A DNA stretch of 17,478 bases from Hyphomicrobium_A sp036559705 (GCA_036559705.1 DATBSP010000103.1:1-17478), one strand, 5' to 3'; shown: positions 1-7,161, counted from the first letter of the stretch. Notes: generated from the letters alone by a model not told the origin. A program made the numbers and translations.

Positions 1-85
1 AGGCCGTTTCGCCAGCTGTGCTCTTCTGCTAAAGCGGGATGAAATTTATCCTGCAAGGCGGGTCATCCTTGCCCTTCAGGGACGA

Positions 86-703
86 ATGATCGTGCTAGCG
101 CGCTTATTGAGACGCACGGAATGCATGGCACAAGTGGTGCCTCAACCGAGGCCTATAACCGCTGCTCCCAAGCATTGTCATGATCCACTGTCCTGTTCCG
201 CTGCACCAAATCCGAGTTCCGGATCAGCGCCCGATGCTGTCGCACAAAGGCGACGCCGCAAACGAGTGCGTGTCGAGGGTCTGTATCTTGAGCGAGAGCC
301 AGAACCAACCCTGCACGCGCGGGCGCTCCTGCAGTTGATCCAAGAGGAGTGCCCCGAAAAGGTAGGAAGCTTCGTCCCGCGCAGCCACCTTGAGCGCGCC
401 TACCGAGAGTTCTGCGATCACGAAGATTGGACGGCACTTAGCTGGATGGTTATCGCGCGTGCGCTCGGCACGCTCACTTGCAGGAGGCTTCTGAAACGCA
501 ACGGCGTGCGGTTTGTGGCTTACCGAGTCCCTGCCCCTCTAACTAAATCGAGGCGCCTAGCGGCTGCACCGGATTGCCCCGGGATTGCCCCAGCGCCCTT
601 GGGGGCCAGCGGTGAGAGCCTAGAAAAGTCCCGAAATATTGGTGAGTCCGGATGGGATCGAACCATCGACACCCTGATTAAAAGTCAGGTGCTCTACCAC
701 TGA
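86..703 (+). CDS. Hypothetical protein running antisense into tRNA-Lys; may be spurious at its 3' end
   Basis: This 205-residue frame matches no family I recognise. Residues 1-65 look low-complexity and basic (RRRRKRVRV). Residues of about 75-150 look like a folded, possibly winged-helix, module, with HLERAYREFC, WMVIARALGTLT and RRLLKRNGVRFVAYRV. The rest is Ala/Pro-rich. The last 20 or so residues are simply the antisense of the tRNA-Lys gene, so the natural end of the protein may have been lost or fused when this DNA joined the tRNA. A short AGGGA lies just before ATG 86; ATG 125 is an alternative start. Base composition looks less G+C-rich than in the downstream genes, and rare codons such as cta and ata occur. 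It could be a remnant of an integrated element or a fortuitous frame. A DNA-binding role is only an inference from the Arg-rich, helix-like pattern. Confidence 0.4.
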   Translation: MIVLARLLRRTECMAQVVPQPRPITAAPKHCHDPLSCSAAPNPSSGSAPDAVAQRRRRKRVRVEGLYLEREPEPTLHARALLQLIQEECPEKVGSFVPRSHLERAYREFCDHEDWTALSWMVIARALGTLTCRRLLKRNGVRFVAYRVPAPLTKSRRLAAAPDCPGIAPAPLGASGESLEKSRNIGESGWDRTIDTLIKSQVLYH

Positions 704-714
704 GCTACGGACCC
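640..714 (-). tRNA. tRNA-Lys (anticodon UUU), CCA encoded
   Basis: Read on the minus strand, this stretch folds as a complete cloverleaf. The acceptor stem is GGGTCCG/CGGACTC with one G-U pair. The D arm is GCTC/GAGC. The anticodon stem is CCTGA/TCAGG around the loop CTTTTAA, so the anticodon is TTT (Lys). The variable loop has five bases, and the T stem GATGG/CCATC encloses TTCGATC. The discriminator is A at 643, and CCA is encoded at 642-640. It stands alone, with no other tRNA nearby. Its 3' end faces the start of the window, which is the side where tRNA-targeting integrases insert elements. Confidence 0.96.
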
Positions 715-858
715 TCATCGGGAGCCGTGCTTGTAGGCGGCACCGGGCGCCGCGGTCAAGGCGAGCCGCAGTTTGAGCCATGCAACAGCGTGGCCCTATG
801 GAGCTTGCGCCCTTTGACGGGTAGGCGCGGCGCCGGCCATGCGCTATGAGGGCCGCCC

Positions 859-1839
859 ATGGACGACAGAACCGGAACAGAAGCCGCCGCCCTCGGGACG
901 GACGGACGGAATCGTGCCGCCGCGCAGCGCCGCGAGAGCGTGATCCCGGCTGCCAACCGCATGCAGGCGATCGGCCTGATGTGCCTTGCCGTGGCGCTCT
1001 TCTCGGGGCTCGACACGGCGGCCAAATATCTCGTCACGCAGGCGCATCTACCGACCGTGCAGATCGTCTGGGCGCGCTTCCTCGGTCAGTTCCTCGTCAT
1101 GCTGTCGCTGCTCAGCGCCTTGCCGCCGTCGGCTCTGTTGCGCACGCGCAAGCTGAAGCTGGAATTGCTCCGCTCGCTGCTTATGGTATCGACGACAACC
1201 TGCAACTTCCTCGCCCTGCGTCATTTGCGTCTCGATCAGACCGTGTCGGTGGCGTTTCTCGCCCCGCTGATCGTGGCGCTGCTGGCCGGGCCCTTCCTCG
1301 GCGAGTGGGTCGGTTGGCGCCGGCTCGTCGCTATTTTCGCCGGCTTCGTCGGCGTGCTCATCGTCGTGCATCCGGGCATCGGCGGCCTGCACCCGGCCTT
1401 CGCCTTCGCCTTTGGCGGCATGCTCGCCTACGCGTTCTTCATGCTGCTGACGCGCTTCCTTGCGGCACACGACGCCCCGCTCGTCATGCTGTTCTATTCG
1501 ATCCTGCTCGGCACCTTTGCCCTGGCGCCCTTCGCCATCTGGCAGTGGGTGTGGCCGCGGTCGCTGTCGGAATGGCTGCTGCTGATGAGCCTCGGCATCC
1601 TCGGCGGCACCGGCCACTACCTGTTCATCCACGCCTACCGGCTGGCTCCGGCCTCCAGCGTGGCGCCGTTCCTCTACGTGCAGATCCTGACCATGGTCGC
1701 CTTCGGCTTTGCCGTATTCGGCGACGTGCCGGACATGTGGACGCTGGTCGGCGCCGCGGTCATCATCGCCTCCGGCATCTACCTTCTCCACCGCGAGCGC
1801 AGCTTGCGTGAAGAGGTGGCGCCCACCGACCCGATGTAG
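859..1839 (+). CDS. EamA/DMT-superfamily transporter (RhaT-like)
   Basis: This 326-residue inner-membrane protein has about ten hydrophobic helices arranged as two EamA repeats, roughly residues 36-170 and 178-311. It follows a 34-residue polar N-terminal tail and ends in a short charged tail. Typical EamA wording is visible: WARFLGQF in helix 2, the RHLRLDQTVSVAFLAPL region in helices 4-5, and the GHYLFIHAYRLAPASSVAPF repeat in the second half. Family members move small metabolites or amino acids in or out; the substrate cannot be read from the sequence. ATG 859 is preferred because GAGGG sits six bases upstream. ATG 961 would remove the tail but has no ribosome-binding site. The gene converges on tgt, with a single base between the two stop codons. 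Confidence 0.88.
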   Translation: MDDRTGTEAAALGTDGRNRAAAQRRESVIPAANRMQAIGLMCLAVALFSGLDTAAKYLVTQAHLPTVQIVWARFLGQFLVMLSLLSALPPSALLRTRKLKLELLRSLLMVSTTTCNFLALRHLRLDQTVSVAFLAPLIVALLAGPFLGEWVGWRRLVAIFAGFVGVLIVVHPGIGGLHPAFAFAFGGMLAYAFFMLLTRFLAAHDAPLVMLFYSILLGTFALAPFAIWQWVWPRSLSEWLLLMSLGILGGTGHYLFIHAYRLAPASSVAPFLYVQILTMVAFGFAVFGDVPDMWTLVGAAVIIASGIYLLHRERSLREEVAPTDPM

Positions 1840-1840
1840 C

Positions 1841-2974
1841 TCAGCGCTCGCCGTCGAGGCGGGCGAGCGTCGTCTCGGCCCACGAGGCAAAGCGCCCTTC
1901 GGCGATGGCCGCACGCATGGCCGACATCAGCTCCTGGTAGAAGGCCGTGTTCACCCACGACAGCAGCATGGCGCCGAGGTACTCGCCCGATTTGATGAGG
2001 TGGTGCAGATAGGCGCGCGAATAATCGCGCGCGGCCGGGCACGTGCTTTGCAGATCGAGCGGTGCTGCATCCTCGGCGTGGCAGGCGTTGCGCAGATTGA
2101 CCTTGCCATCCCAGGTGAAGGCGAGGCCGTGCCGGCCGTTGCGGGTCGGCAGCACGCAGTCGAACATGTCGATGCCGCGGGCGACCGAATGGATGAGGTC
2201 GGACGGCGAGCCGACGCCCATGAGATAGCGCGGCTTTGCCGTGGGCAGGAACGGCAAAACGCCTTCGAGCGTCATCAGCATCATGTCCTGCCCCTCGCCG
2301 ACGGCGAGACCGCCGACGGCGTAACCGGGAAAATCCATGCCAACGAGCGCTTCCGCCGAACGGCGGCGCAGCCCGGGGTCGATGCCGCCCTGCACGATGC
2401 CGAATAGGGCCTGGCCGGGGGGGGCACGCATCGCGAAGGCGTTGCGCGCGCGTTCGGCCCAGCGCAGCGACAGCTCCATAGCGCGCTCGGCTTCTTTCTG
2501 CTCGGCGGGAAGCTCGATGCACTCGTCGAGCTGCATCTGGATGTCGGCACCGAGCAGACATTGGATGTCGACGGCGCGCTCGGGCGTCAGCATGTGGCGC
2601 GAGCCGTCGATGTGCGACTGGAAGCGCACGCCCTCCTCGCTCACCTCGCGGATGAGCGACAGCGACATGACCTGAAAGCCACCGCTATCGGTGAGGATGG
2701 GCCCGTCCCAGCGCATGAAGTTGTGCAGGCCGCCAAGGCGCGCGACGCGCTCAGGCCCGGGGCGCAGCATCAGATGATAGGTGTTGGCGAGCACGATGTC
2801 GGCGCCGGCGGCTTTCACCTGGTCGAAGTATAGCGCCTTGACGGTGCCGACGGTGCCGACCGGCATGAAGGCGGGAGTGCGCACGATCCCGCGCGGCGTC
2901 AGCCCCTCGCCGAGGCGAGCGGCGCCGTCCTGCGCTAGCAAGTTGAATCCAAACGTCGTCACGCGTTCCTGCAT
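1841..2974 (-). CDS. tgt: Queuine tRNA-ribosyltransferase (tRNA-guanine transglycosylase), zinc ligands lost
   Basis: This enzyme swaps guanine 34 of GUN-anticodon tRNAs for preQ1, the base-exchange step of queuosine synthesis. The 377-residue length is normal for the bacterial family. The catalytic core is intact: TDSGGFQ with Asp96, QLDEC with Asp150, the substrate loop GIVQGG, GGLAVGEG, and FDCVLPTR with the nucleophile Asp272. The family's structural zinc site is not. The usual CxCxxC preceding RxYSRAYLHHL reads S310-T-C312-P-A-A315, and the downstream His of the WHN/IHN motif is Val341. Only one of the four ligands, Cys312, therefore remains, although the surrounding sequence aligns cleanly. 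It lies nine bases after queA on the same strand and is the last gene of that run. Substrate specificity for preQ1 is inferred from bacterial origin. Confidence 0.95.
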   Translation of the reverse strand: MQERVTTFGFNLLAQDGAARLGEGLTPRGIVRTPAFMPVGTVGTVKALYFDQVKAAGADIVLANTYHLMLRPGPERVARLGGLHNFMRWDGPILTDSGGFQVMSLSLIREVSEEGVRFQSHIDGSRHMLTPERAVDIQCLLGADIQMQLDECIELPAEQKEAERAMELSLRWAERARNAFAMRAPPGQALFGIVQGGIDPGLRRRSAEALVGMDFPGYAVGGLAVGEGQDMMLMTLEGVLPFLPTAKPRYLMGVGSPSDLIHSVARGIDMFDCVLPTRNGRHGLAFTWDGKVNLRNACHAEDAAPLDLQSTCPAARDYSRAYLHHLIKSGEYLGAMLLSWVNTAFYQELMSAMRAAIAEGRFASWAETTLARLDGER

Positions 2975-2983
2975 CGTCGCTTT

Positions 2984-4063
2984 CTAACGTGCGGCCGAAG
3001 GAAAGAGGAGAGAGGCGTCGCCGTAGGAGTAGAAGCGGTAGCCTGCGCGGACAGCATGCGCATATGCCGCCTGCATGCGTTCCAGTCCAGCAAACGCCGC
3101 CACCAGCATGAACAGAGTCGAGCGCGGCAGGTGGAAGTTAGTCATCAGCACGTCGACAGCGCGAAACCGATAGCCGGGAGTGATGAAGATGTCAGTCGCG
3201 CCTCTGAATGCCCCAATCTCGCCTGAGCGCGCCGCGGTCTCCAATAGGCGGAGCGAGGTCGTACCAACGGCGAGGATGCGCCCGCCGCGCGCCCGCACGG
3301 CATTGAGTGCCGCCGCAGTCGCCGGTGAAACCTCGCCTGTTTCGAAATGCATCTTGTGATCGCGCGTGTCCTCCGCCTTCACCGGCAGGAAGGTGCCGGC
3401 GCCGACGTGGAGCGTCACGAAGTGGCGCGAGATGCCGCGCCGATCCAGCGCCGCCATCAGCTCCGGCGTGAAGTGCAGCCCCGCCGTCGGCGCCGCGACG
3501 GCGCCATCGTGCGCGGCAAACATCGTCTGATAGTCGATACGATCGCCGTCCTCCACGGCGCGCTTGCCGGCTATGTACGGCGGCAGCGGCATCTCGCCCA
3601 CCGCAGCGATTGCCGCGTCGAGGTCAGCCCCCGACAGATCGAAAGCAAGCTCCACCTCACCGTTGTCGCCGCGCGCTGCTACGCTCGCATCGAGCGCGCC
3701 GATCAGACACATCTCGCCGTCGTGCCCGAAGTGCAGCCGGTCACCTACCTGCAAGCGTTTGGCCGGCCGCGCTAGGGCGAGCCAGCGATTGTCTCCGAGG
3801 CGCTCGATCAGCGTCACGGCGATGTGGGCTTCGAGGTCGCCGCGCCGGCGCACGCCTGCGAGCGCCGCGGGGATGACGCGCGTGTTGTTGAGCACCAGCG
3901 CATCGCCCTCGCGCAACAGCTCGGGAAGGTCGCGCACGCCGCGATCCTCGAAGGCGACGTCACCCGCCGGCACCACGAGCATCCGCGCGGCATCGCGCGG
4001 GCTGACGGGGTGAAGCGCGATGCACTCCTCGGGCAGCTCGAAATCGAAAAGGTCGACGCGCAT
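2984..4063 (-). CDS. queA: S-adenosylmethionine:tRNA ribosyltransferase-isomerase
   Basis: QueA transfers and isomerises the ribose of S-adenosylmethionine onto preQ1 in tRNA, giving epoxyqueuosine, the step after Tgt. The 359-residue product starts MRVDLFDFELPEE and shows the family landmarks in order: HPVSPRDAARML, LVLNNTRVIPA, PTAGLHFTPELM, HVGAGTFLPVK, DHKMHFE, GTTSLRLLE, FITPGYRF, TNFHLPRSTLFMLVAAFAG, and YRFYSYGDASLL near the end. The frame stays open upstream to 4300, but those residues are the Arg-rich shadow of the YdcZ-like gene. ATG 4063 is chosen because the family begins here and because it overlaps the upstream stop codon in TGATG, which suggests translational coupling. Tgt follows after nine bases. 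Confidence 0.96.
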   Translation of the reverse strand: MRVDLFDFELPEECIALHPVSPRDAARMLVVPAGDVAFEDRGVRDLPELLREGDALVLNNTRVIPAALAGVRRRGDLEAHIAVTLIERLGDNRWLALARPAKRLQVGDRLHFGHDGEMCLIGALDASVAARGDNGEVELAFDLSGADLDAAIAAVGEMPLPPYIAGKRAVEDGDRIDYQTMFAAHDGAVAAPTAGLHFTPELMAALDRRGISRHFVTLHVGAGTFLPVKAEDTRDHKMHFETGEVSPATAAALNAVRARGGRILAVGTTSLRLLETAARSGEIGAFRGATDIFITPGYRFRAVDVLMTNFHLPRSTLFMLVAAFAGLERMQAAYAHAVRAGYRFYSYGDASLLFPSAAR

Positions 4064-4527
4064 CAGGAGACGCGGATCAGCAGCGCCCCGGCGAGCAGCA
4101 GGACCGCTCCGGCGATCCGTCCGACCGACAGTTCGCGCACGGCGAGGTCGAAGTAGCCCAGGCGATCGAGGAGTAGGCCAGCGAGCAACTGGCCGGCGAC
4201 GATAAAGGCCATGGTGGCCGCGGCGCCGAGCTTGGGTGTGAGCACCAGTGCACACGTTACGAAAATGGCGCCGAGGCACCCGCCGACGACGAACATCCAC
4301 AGCGGCGGCACGTGCCAGGCGATGGTCACGCCTTGCACTTGCGACACCACCAGCGTGATGGCGATGAGCACCACCGTGCCGGCAACGAACGACGCCGCCG
4401 CAGCCGCGACGGGATTCCCGAGACCGCGCGCCAGCTGCGCGTTAATCGGCCCCTGCAGCGCTATCAACATGCCGGCGAGGATGCCGAGCACCGACCAGAG
4501 AGCCGTCATCGTTGCCGCACCTTTCAT
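4063..4527 (-). CDS. YdcZ/DUF606-family small DMT membrane protein
   Basis: This 154-residue very hydrophobic protein has about five membrane helices. Its opening, LGILAGMLIALQGPINAQLA, is typical of the YdcZ/DUF606 family (PF04657) in the drug/metabolite transporter superfamily. Later landmarks are VGGCLGAIFVTCALVLTPKLG, AFIVAGQLLAGLLLDRLGYF and the closing ALLIRVS. These proteins often work as homo- or heterodimers of half-size units, and their substrates are mostly unknown. ATG 4527 follows AGGTGG very closely. ATG 4509 is an alternative start with GGTG about ten bases upstream. The gene lies 9 bases after the DUF423 stop codon and shares one base with queA's start, so it probably shares an mRNA with queA and tgt. 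A link to uptake of a queuosine precursor is speculation from position alone. Confidence 0.85.
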   Translation of the reverse strand: MKGAATMTALWSVLGILAGMLIALQGPINAQLARGLGNPVAAAAASFVAGTVVLIAITLVVSQVQGVTIAWHVPPLWMFVVGGCLGAIFVTCALVLTPKLGAAATMAFIVAGQLLAGLLLDRLGYFDLAVRELSVGRIAGAVLLLAGALLIRVS

Positions 4528-4536
4528 GCCACCTGC

Positions 4537-4929
4537 CTAGCCGCGTTGCGCGAGCAGCTCCCAGATGCCGGCCGCCGAAAGCACCAGCCAGCCGAGGATC
4601 ATGGTAGAGCCGCCGATCGGGGCCGCCATGGGAAACAGGCGCGTGCCCCATAGCGTGCGCGTGGCGATGTCGCCCGAAAACAGTGTGACGCCGATCAACA
4701 GCACGAGAGCCGCCAACAGGAACCCACCAGGATGCGCGGCGCGCATCGCCACGGCGACGATCGCTAACGCGGCGGCCGCCTGCATGATGAGGAAATATGC
4801 CGGCGGCGTCAGCGTCGAGAGGTCATTGCCGTGCGCCCCCGCCGCTGCCAGCGCCACGCCAGCGGCTCCCGCCAGCCCGGCATAGACAGACAGTGCCGTT
4901 GCCAACTGCATCAATGTCGCCGCCTCCAT
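4537..4929 (-). CDS. DUF423-family membrane protein
   Basis: This is a 130-residue inner-membrane protein with about four hydrophobic helices. It matches the DUF423 (YgdD/YwdK-like, PF04241) pattern: an early Gly/Ala-rich helix followed by AAAGAHG, a second helix beginning YFLIMQAAAALAI, then VTLFSGDIATRTLWG, and the signature PIGGSTMILGWLVL near the end. The biochemical function of the family is unknown. ATG 4929 has GAGGA a few bases upstream; Met7 is an alternative start. It lies 25 bases after the cyclophilin gene and 9 bases before the YdcZ-like gene, all on the same strand, which fits one transcription unit. Confidence 0.87.
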   Translation of the reverse strand: MEAATLMQLATALSVYAGLAGAAGVALAAAGAHGNDLSTLTPPAYFLIMQAAAALAIVAVAMRAAHPGGFLLAALVLLIGVTLFSGDIATRTLWGTRLFPMAAPIGGSTMILGWLVLSAAGIWELLAQRG

Positions 4930-4954
4930 GCATCCTCGCTCCGCACGCTGTCGC

Positions 4955-5422
4955 CTATGCGTCAGCCCCGACCTTCACCGAAACCATCTTGTCGGGGTTG
5001 CTGACCGGCTCGCCGCGCTTGATCTTGTCGACGTTCTCCATGCCTTCGATCACCTTGCCCCACACGGTGTACTGATTGTCGAGGAAGGTTGCGTCGTCGA
5101 ACACGATGAAGAACTGGCTGTTGGCGCTGTCGGGGCTCTGCGAGCGCGCCATCGAGCAGATGCCGCGCACGTGCGGCTCGGCGTTGAACTCGGCCTTGAG
5201 GTTCGGATAGCTCGAGCCGCCGGTGCCGGTGCCCTTGGGGCAGCCGGTCTGCGCCATGAAGCCGTCGATGACGCGATGGAACGGGATGCCGTCGTAGAAG
5301 CCCTCGCGCGCCAGCTGCTTGATGCGCTCGACGTGCTTGGGGGCAAGGTCGGGGCGCAGCTCGATGACGACGCGGCCCTTCGTCGTCTCGATGATGAGCG
5401 TGTTTTCCGGATCGTCAGGCAT
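4955..5422 (-). CDS. ppiB: Cytoplasmic cyclophilin-type peptidyl-prolyl isomerase
   Basis: The 155-residue protein is one cyclophilin domain that catalyses cis-trans isomerisation of X-Pro bonds. It has no signal peptide, so it should be cytoplasmic. Active-site stretches are clear: FHRVIDGFMAQTG with the catalytic Arg and Gln, the Gly-rich KGTGTGGSSYPNLKAEF, NSQFFIVF and QYTVWGKVIEGMENVDKI. The open frame runs further upstream to 5617, but that part is the antisense of the VOC gene. ATG 5422 is favoured because GGAG lies seven bases before it and the family starts here. It is a close paralogue of the exported isomerase at 5852-6400. The gene symbol is assigned by analogy with the cytoplasmic E. 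coli enzyme. Confidence 0.93.
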   Translation of the reverse strand: MPDDPENTLIIETTKGRVVIELRPDLAPKHVERIKQLAREGFYDGIPFHRVIDGFMAQTGCPKGTGTGGSSYPNLKAEFNAEPHVRGICSMARSQSPDSANSQFFIVFDDATFLDNQYTVWGKVIEGMENVDKIKRGEPVSNPDKMVSVKVGADA

Positions 5423-5462
5423 TGAGGTCTCCGTTTTTCTTGGGTTGGGGGAGGAGTTGGCG

Positions 5463-5831
5463 TCAGGCCGACTGCGCCTGCCGCACATGCCAGCACACGC
5501 CGGCCGGGTCGATGATGTGGACCTCGCGGCCCCATGGAAAATCGGCGGGCTCCTTGAGACGAACGCCGGCAAATCGCTCATCGAGCCGCTTGCCGGCAAT
5601 GTCGCGCCAGTACGCATCGAGATCGTCGACCTCGAGTGTTAGCATCTGGTTCTTCTGCCACTCCGGCACGTCGATGTCCTGCAGCATGAACGCCGCACCG
5701 CCGAAGCGCAGGCCGGCAAGTCCGCCGTTGCGCCAACTGGTGGCAAAGCCGAGTTCGGCAAAGAAGGCGAGCGCCTGCGCGAAGTCGGGGCCTGACGGCA
5801 CGAACGGGATGAGCGCGGTGGCCTTAACCAT
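5463..5831 (-). CDS. VOC-superfamily (glyoxalase/bleomycin-resistance-like) protein
   Basis: This 122-residue single-domain protein shows the beta-alpha-beta-beta-beta pattern of the vicinal oxygen chelate fold. It opens ATALIPFVPSG, followed by a helix with ALAFFAELGFATSW, the strand pair GLAGLRFGGAAFML, then MLTLEVDDLDAYWRDI and the C-terminal REVHIIDPAGVCWHV. The first-strand metal-binding His of glyoxalase I is not evident, which points to the bleomycin-resistance/binding-protein side of the family. A real substrate cannot be named. ATG 5831 is used because homologues typically begin MVKA. A GTG at 5846, five bases after the upstream stop codon and preceded by AAGGG at short spacing, would add five residues. 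The gene sits between two paralogous isomerase genes. Confidence 0.82.
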   Translation of the reverse strand: MVKATALIPFVPSGPDFAQALAFFAELGFATSWRNGGLAGLRFGGAAFMLQDIDVPEWQKNQMLTLEVDDLDAYWRDIAGKRLDERFAGVRLKEPADFPWGREVHIIDPAGVCWHVRQAQSA

Positions 5832-5851
5832 CGATGACGCCGGCACCGCCC

Positions 5852-6400
5852 TTACTTCTTGTCCGCCTGCAGGTAGACCTTCTCCATCACATCGGGGATG
5901 GCCGGCGGCTCGCCTTTGGAGATCTTGTCGACGTTATCCATGCCCTCGATGACCTGACCCCAGATGGTGTACTGGCCGGTGAGGCTCGAGCATCCGCTGT
6001 CGGTGAAGCAGATGAAAAACTGACTGTTGGCGCTGTTGGGATCGGCGGTGCGGGCGGCGCCGACGGTGCCACGCTTGTAAGGCTCCTGCGAGAACTCAGC
6101 AGGAAGATCGGGAAGGTTCGAGCCGCCTGAGCCGTTGCCGGAGGGGTCGCCTGTCTGCGCCATGAAGCCGCCGATGACGCGATGGAATTTGAGCCCGTCG
6201 TAGAAGCTCTCCTTGGCGAGCGTCTTGACGCGCTCGACGTGCTTGGGCGCGAGGTCCGGCCGCAGCTTGATGAGCACCTTGCCGTTCTTGGTCTCGATGA
6301 CGAGGATGTCGCCGTCGGCGCCGGCGACTTGGGTCTGATCCGAGCAGGCCGCTCCGGCGATGACGCAAAACACCAGAGCAAGGCATGTCAACATCCGCAT
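5852..6400 (-). CDS. Exported cyclophilin-type peptidyl-prolyl isomerase
   Basis: This 182-residue protein begins with an export signal, MRMLTCLALVFCVIAGAAC, followed by a short linker and one cyclophilin domain. Cys19 could be a lipid-modified Cys, but the -3 residue is Gly rather than Leu or Val, so signal peptidase I cleavage is about as likely. It should act in the periplasm on X-Pro bonds of exported proteins. Catalytic stretches are FHRVIGGFMAQTGDP, NSQFFICF and QYTIWGQVIEGMDNVDKI. A small insert with a second Cys (DSGCSSLTG) precedes the QYTIWG strand and is absent from the cytoplasmic paralogue. ATG 6400 is chosen over the open frame reaching 6601 because the signal peptide starts here and GGGGGA lies six bases upstream. 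The 127-base gap to coaD leaves room for a promoter. Confidence 0.9.
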   Translation of the reverse strand: MRMLTCLALVFCVIAGAACSDQTQVAGADGDILVIETKNGKVLIKLRPDLAPKHVERVKTLAKESFYDGLKFHRVIGGFMAQTGDPSGNGSGGSNLPDLPAEFSQEPYKRGTVGAARTADPNSANSQFFICFTDSGCSSLTGQYTIWGQVIEGMDNVDKISKGEPPAIPDVMEKVYLQADKK

Positions 6401-6527
6401 GGCGCGTCCCCCGCATGTTGCTATGAGTGTGATGGCTGCGCGCTGCGGCAGCCGCTGTGAAGCGGCATTCTTACCGCCCCAGCGGGTAATCCTGCAACTC
6501 GTCAGAGAGCGGCGCGCGAAAAGTTCG

Positions 6528-7031
6528 CTAGTTTCGCTGCTTGGCTTTGGACTTGAGGTGCTTGGCAACAGCCGGCGAGACGAAGGCGGATGCATCGCCA
6601 CCCATCAGCGCGATCTGCCGCACGAGATTTGCCGCGATGTGGCGCACGCCGGGAGCGGCAGCGACGAACACCGTCTCAATGCCGGGAGCCATGGCGCCAT
6701 TCATGCCGGCCATTTGCATTTCGTAGTCGAAGTCGGTGGCATCGCGCAGCCCCCGCACGATGACGCTGGCGCCGATCTCCCGCGCCGCCTCGACGGCGAG
6801 GCCCGAAAACGTGACGATGGCGATGTCGGTGCCGGTCGTGGCCGCGATCGGCTTCACCTCGGCCTGCAGCATGGCGATGCGCTCGTCGGCGGCAAACAGG
6901 GGCTGCTTGGCGTCGTGCAGGCCGACGCCGATGACGAGCTTGTCGACGAGCCGGCAGGCGCGCGCGATGACATCGGTGTGCCCGAGCGTCACGGGGTCGA
7001 ACGAGCCGGGGTAAAAGCCGATGCGTTTCAT
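6528..7031 (-). CDS. coaD: Phosphopantetheine adenylyltransferase
   Basis: CoaD adenylates 4'-phosphopantetheine to dephospho-CoA, the next-to-last step of coenzyme A synthesis in the cytoplasm. The 167-residue length is normal. The nucleotidyltransferase start GFYPGSFDPVTLGHTD contains the T15-x-G-H18 motif that binds ATP. RGLRDATDFDYEMQMAGMN is the pantetheine-side signature. The ISSxxVR motif of many homologues is written IAANLVRQIA, and it is followed by GGDASAFVSP. The start has only a weak ribosome-binding site. It follows gyrA on the same strand after 130 bases. Confidence 0.96.
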   Translation of the reverse strand: MKRIGFYPGSFDPVTLGHTDVIARACRLVDKLVIGVGLHDAKQPLFAADERIAMLQAEVKPIAATTGTDIAIVTFSGLAVEAAREIGASVIVRGLRDATDFDYEMQMAGMNGAMAPGIETVFVAAAPGVRHIAANLVRQIALMGGDASAFVSPAVAKHLKSKAKQRN

Positions 7032-7073
7032 GGCTTAGAGTTGGGCTAGCCTCAGGTTGCAGGACCGCCTCGT

Positions 7074-7101
7074 CTTATCGCGCGCGTATAGGCGGGTACA
7101 A
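7074..7101 (-). promoter_or_regulatory. Possible housekeeping promoter for coaD
   Basis: On the minus strand TTGTAC is separated by 16 bases from GATAAG, about 40 bases before the coaD start codon. It resembles a weak alphaproteobacterial sigma-70 promoter. This is a visual match only, in a 130-base gap that also lacks a convincing gyrA terminator, so read-through from gyrA is an alternative. Confidence 0.28.
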
Positions 7102-7161
7102 TTGCTTACCGCATCGCCGTAAACAAATGGCGCTCGGCCGAGTCCCCCAACAGAGCAGTGC

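Noticed and set aside
568..588. Short direct repeat (GGATTGCCCC twice) as an attachment or CRISPR-like repeat
   Set aside because: There are only two adjoining 10-base copies, with no spacer structure and no match to the tRNA end.
846..1811. Long Arg/Ala-rich plus-strand frame overlapping the transporter gene, and similar long frames opposite gyrA (7234-8073, 8101-8997)
   Set aside because: These are shadows of real genes in G+C-rich DNA, rich in Arg, Ala, Pro or His with no domain pattern.
4064..4300. N-terminal 79-residue extension of QueA
   Set aside because: The extension is Arg/Pro-rich antisense-like sequence lying wholly inside the YdcZ-like gene in another frame; QueA homologues begin at MRVDLFDF.
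5463..5831. VOC protein as true glyoxalase I or a bleomycin-resistance determinant
   Set aside because: The expected metal ligands are not all visible, and the superfamily is too broad to name a substrate.
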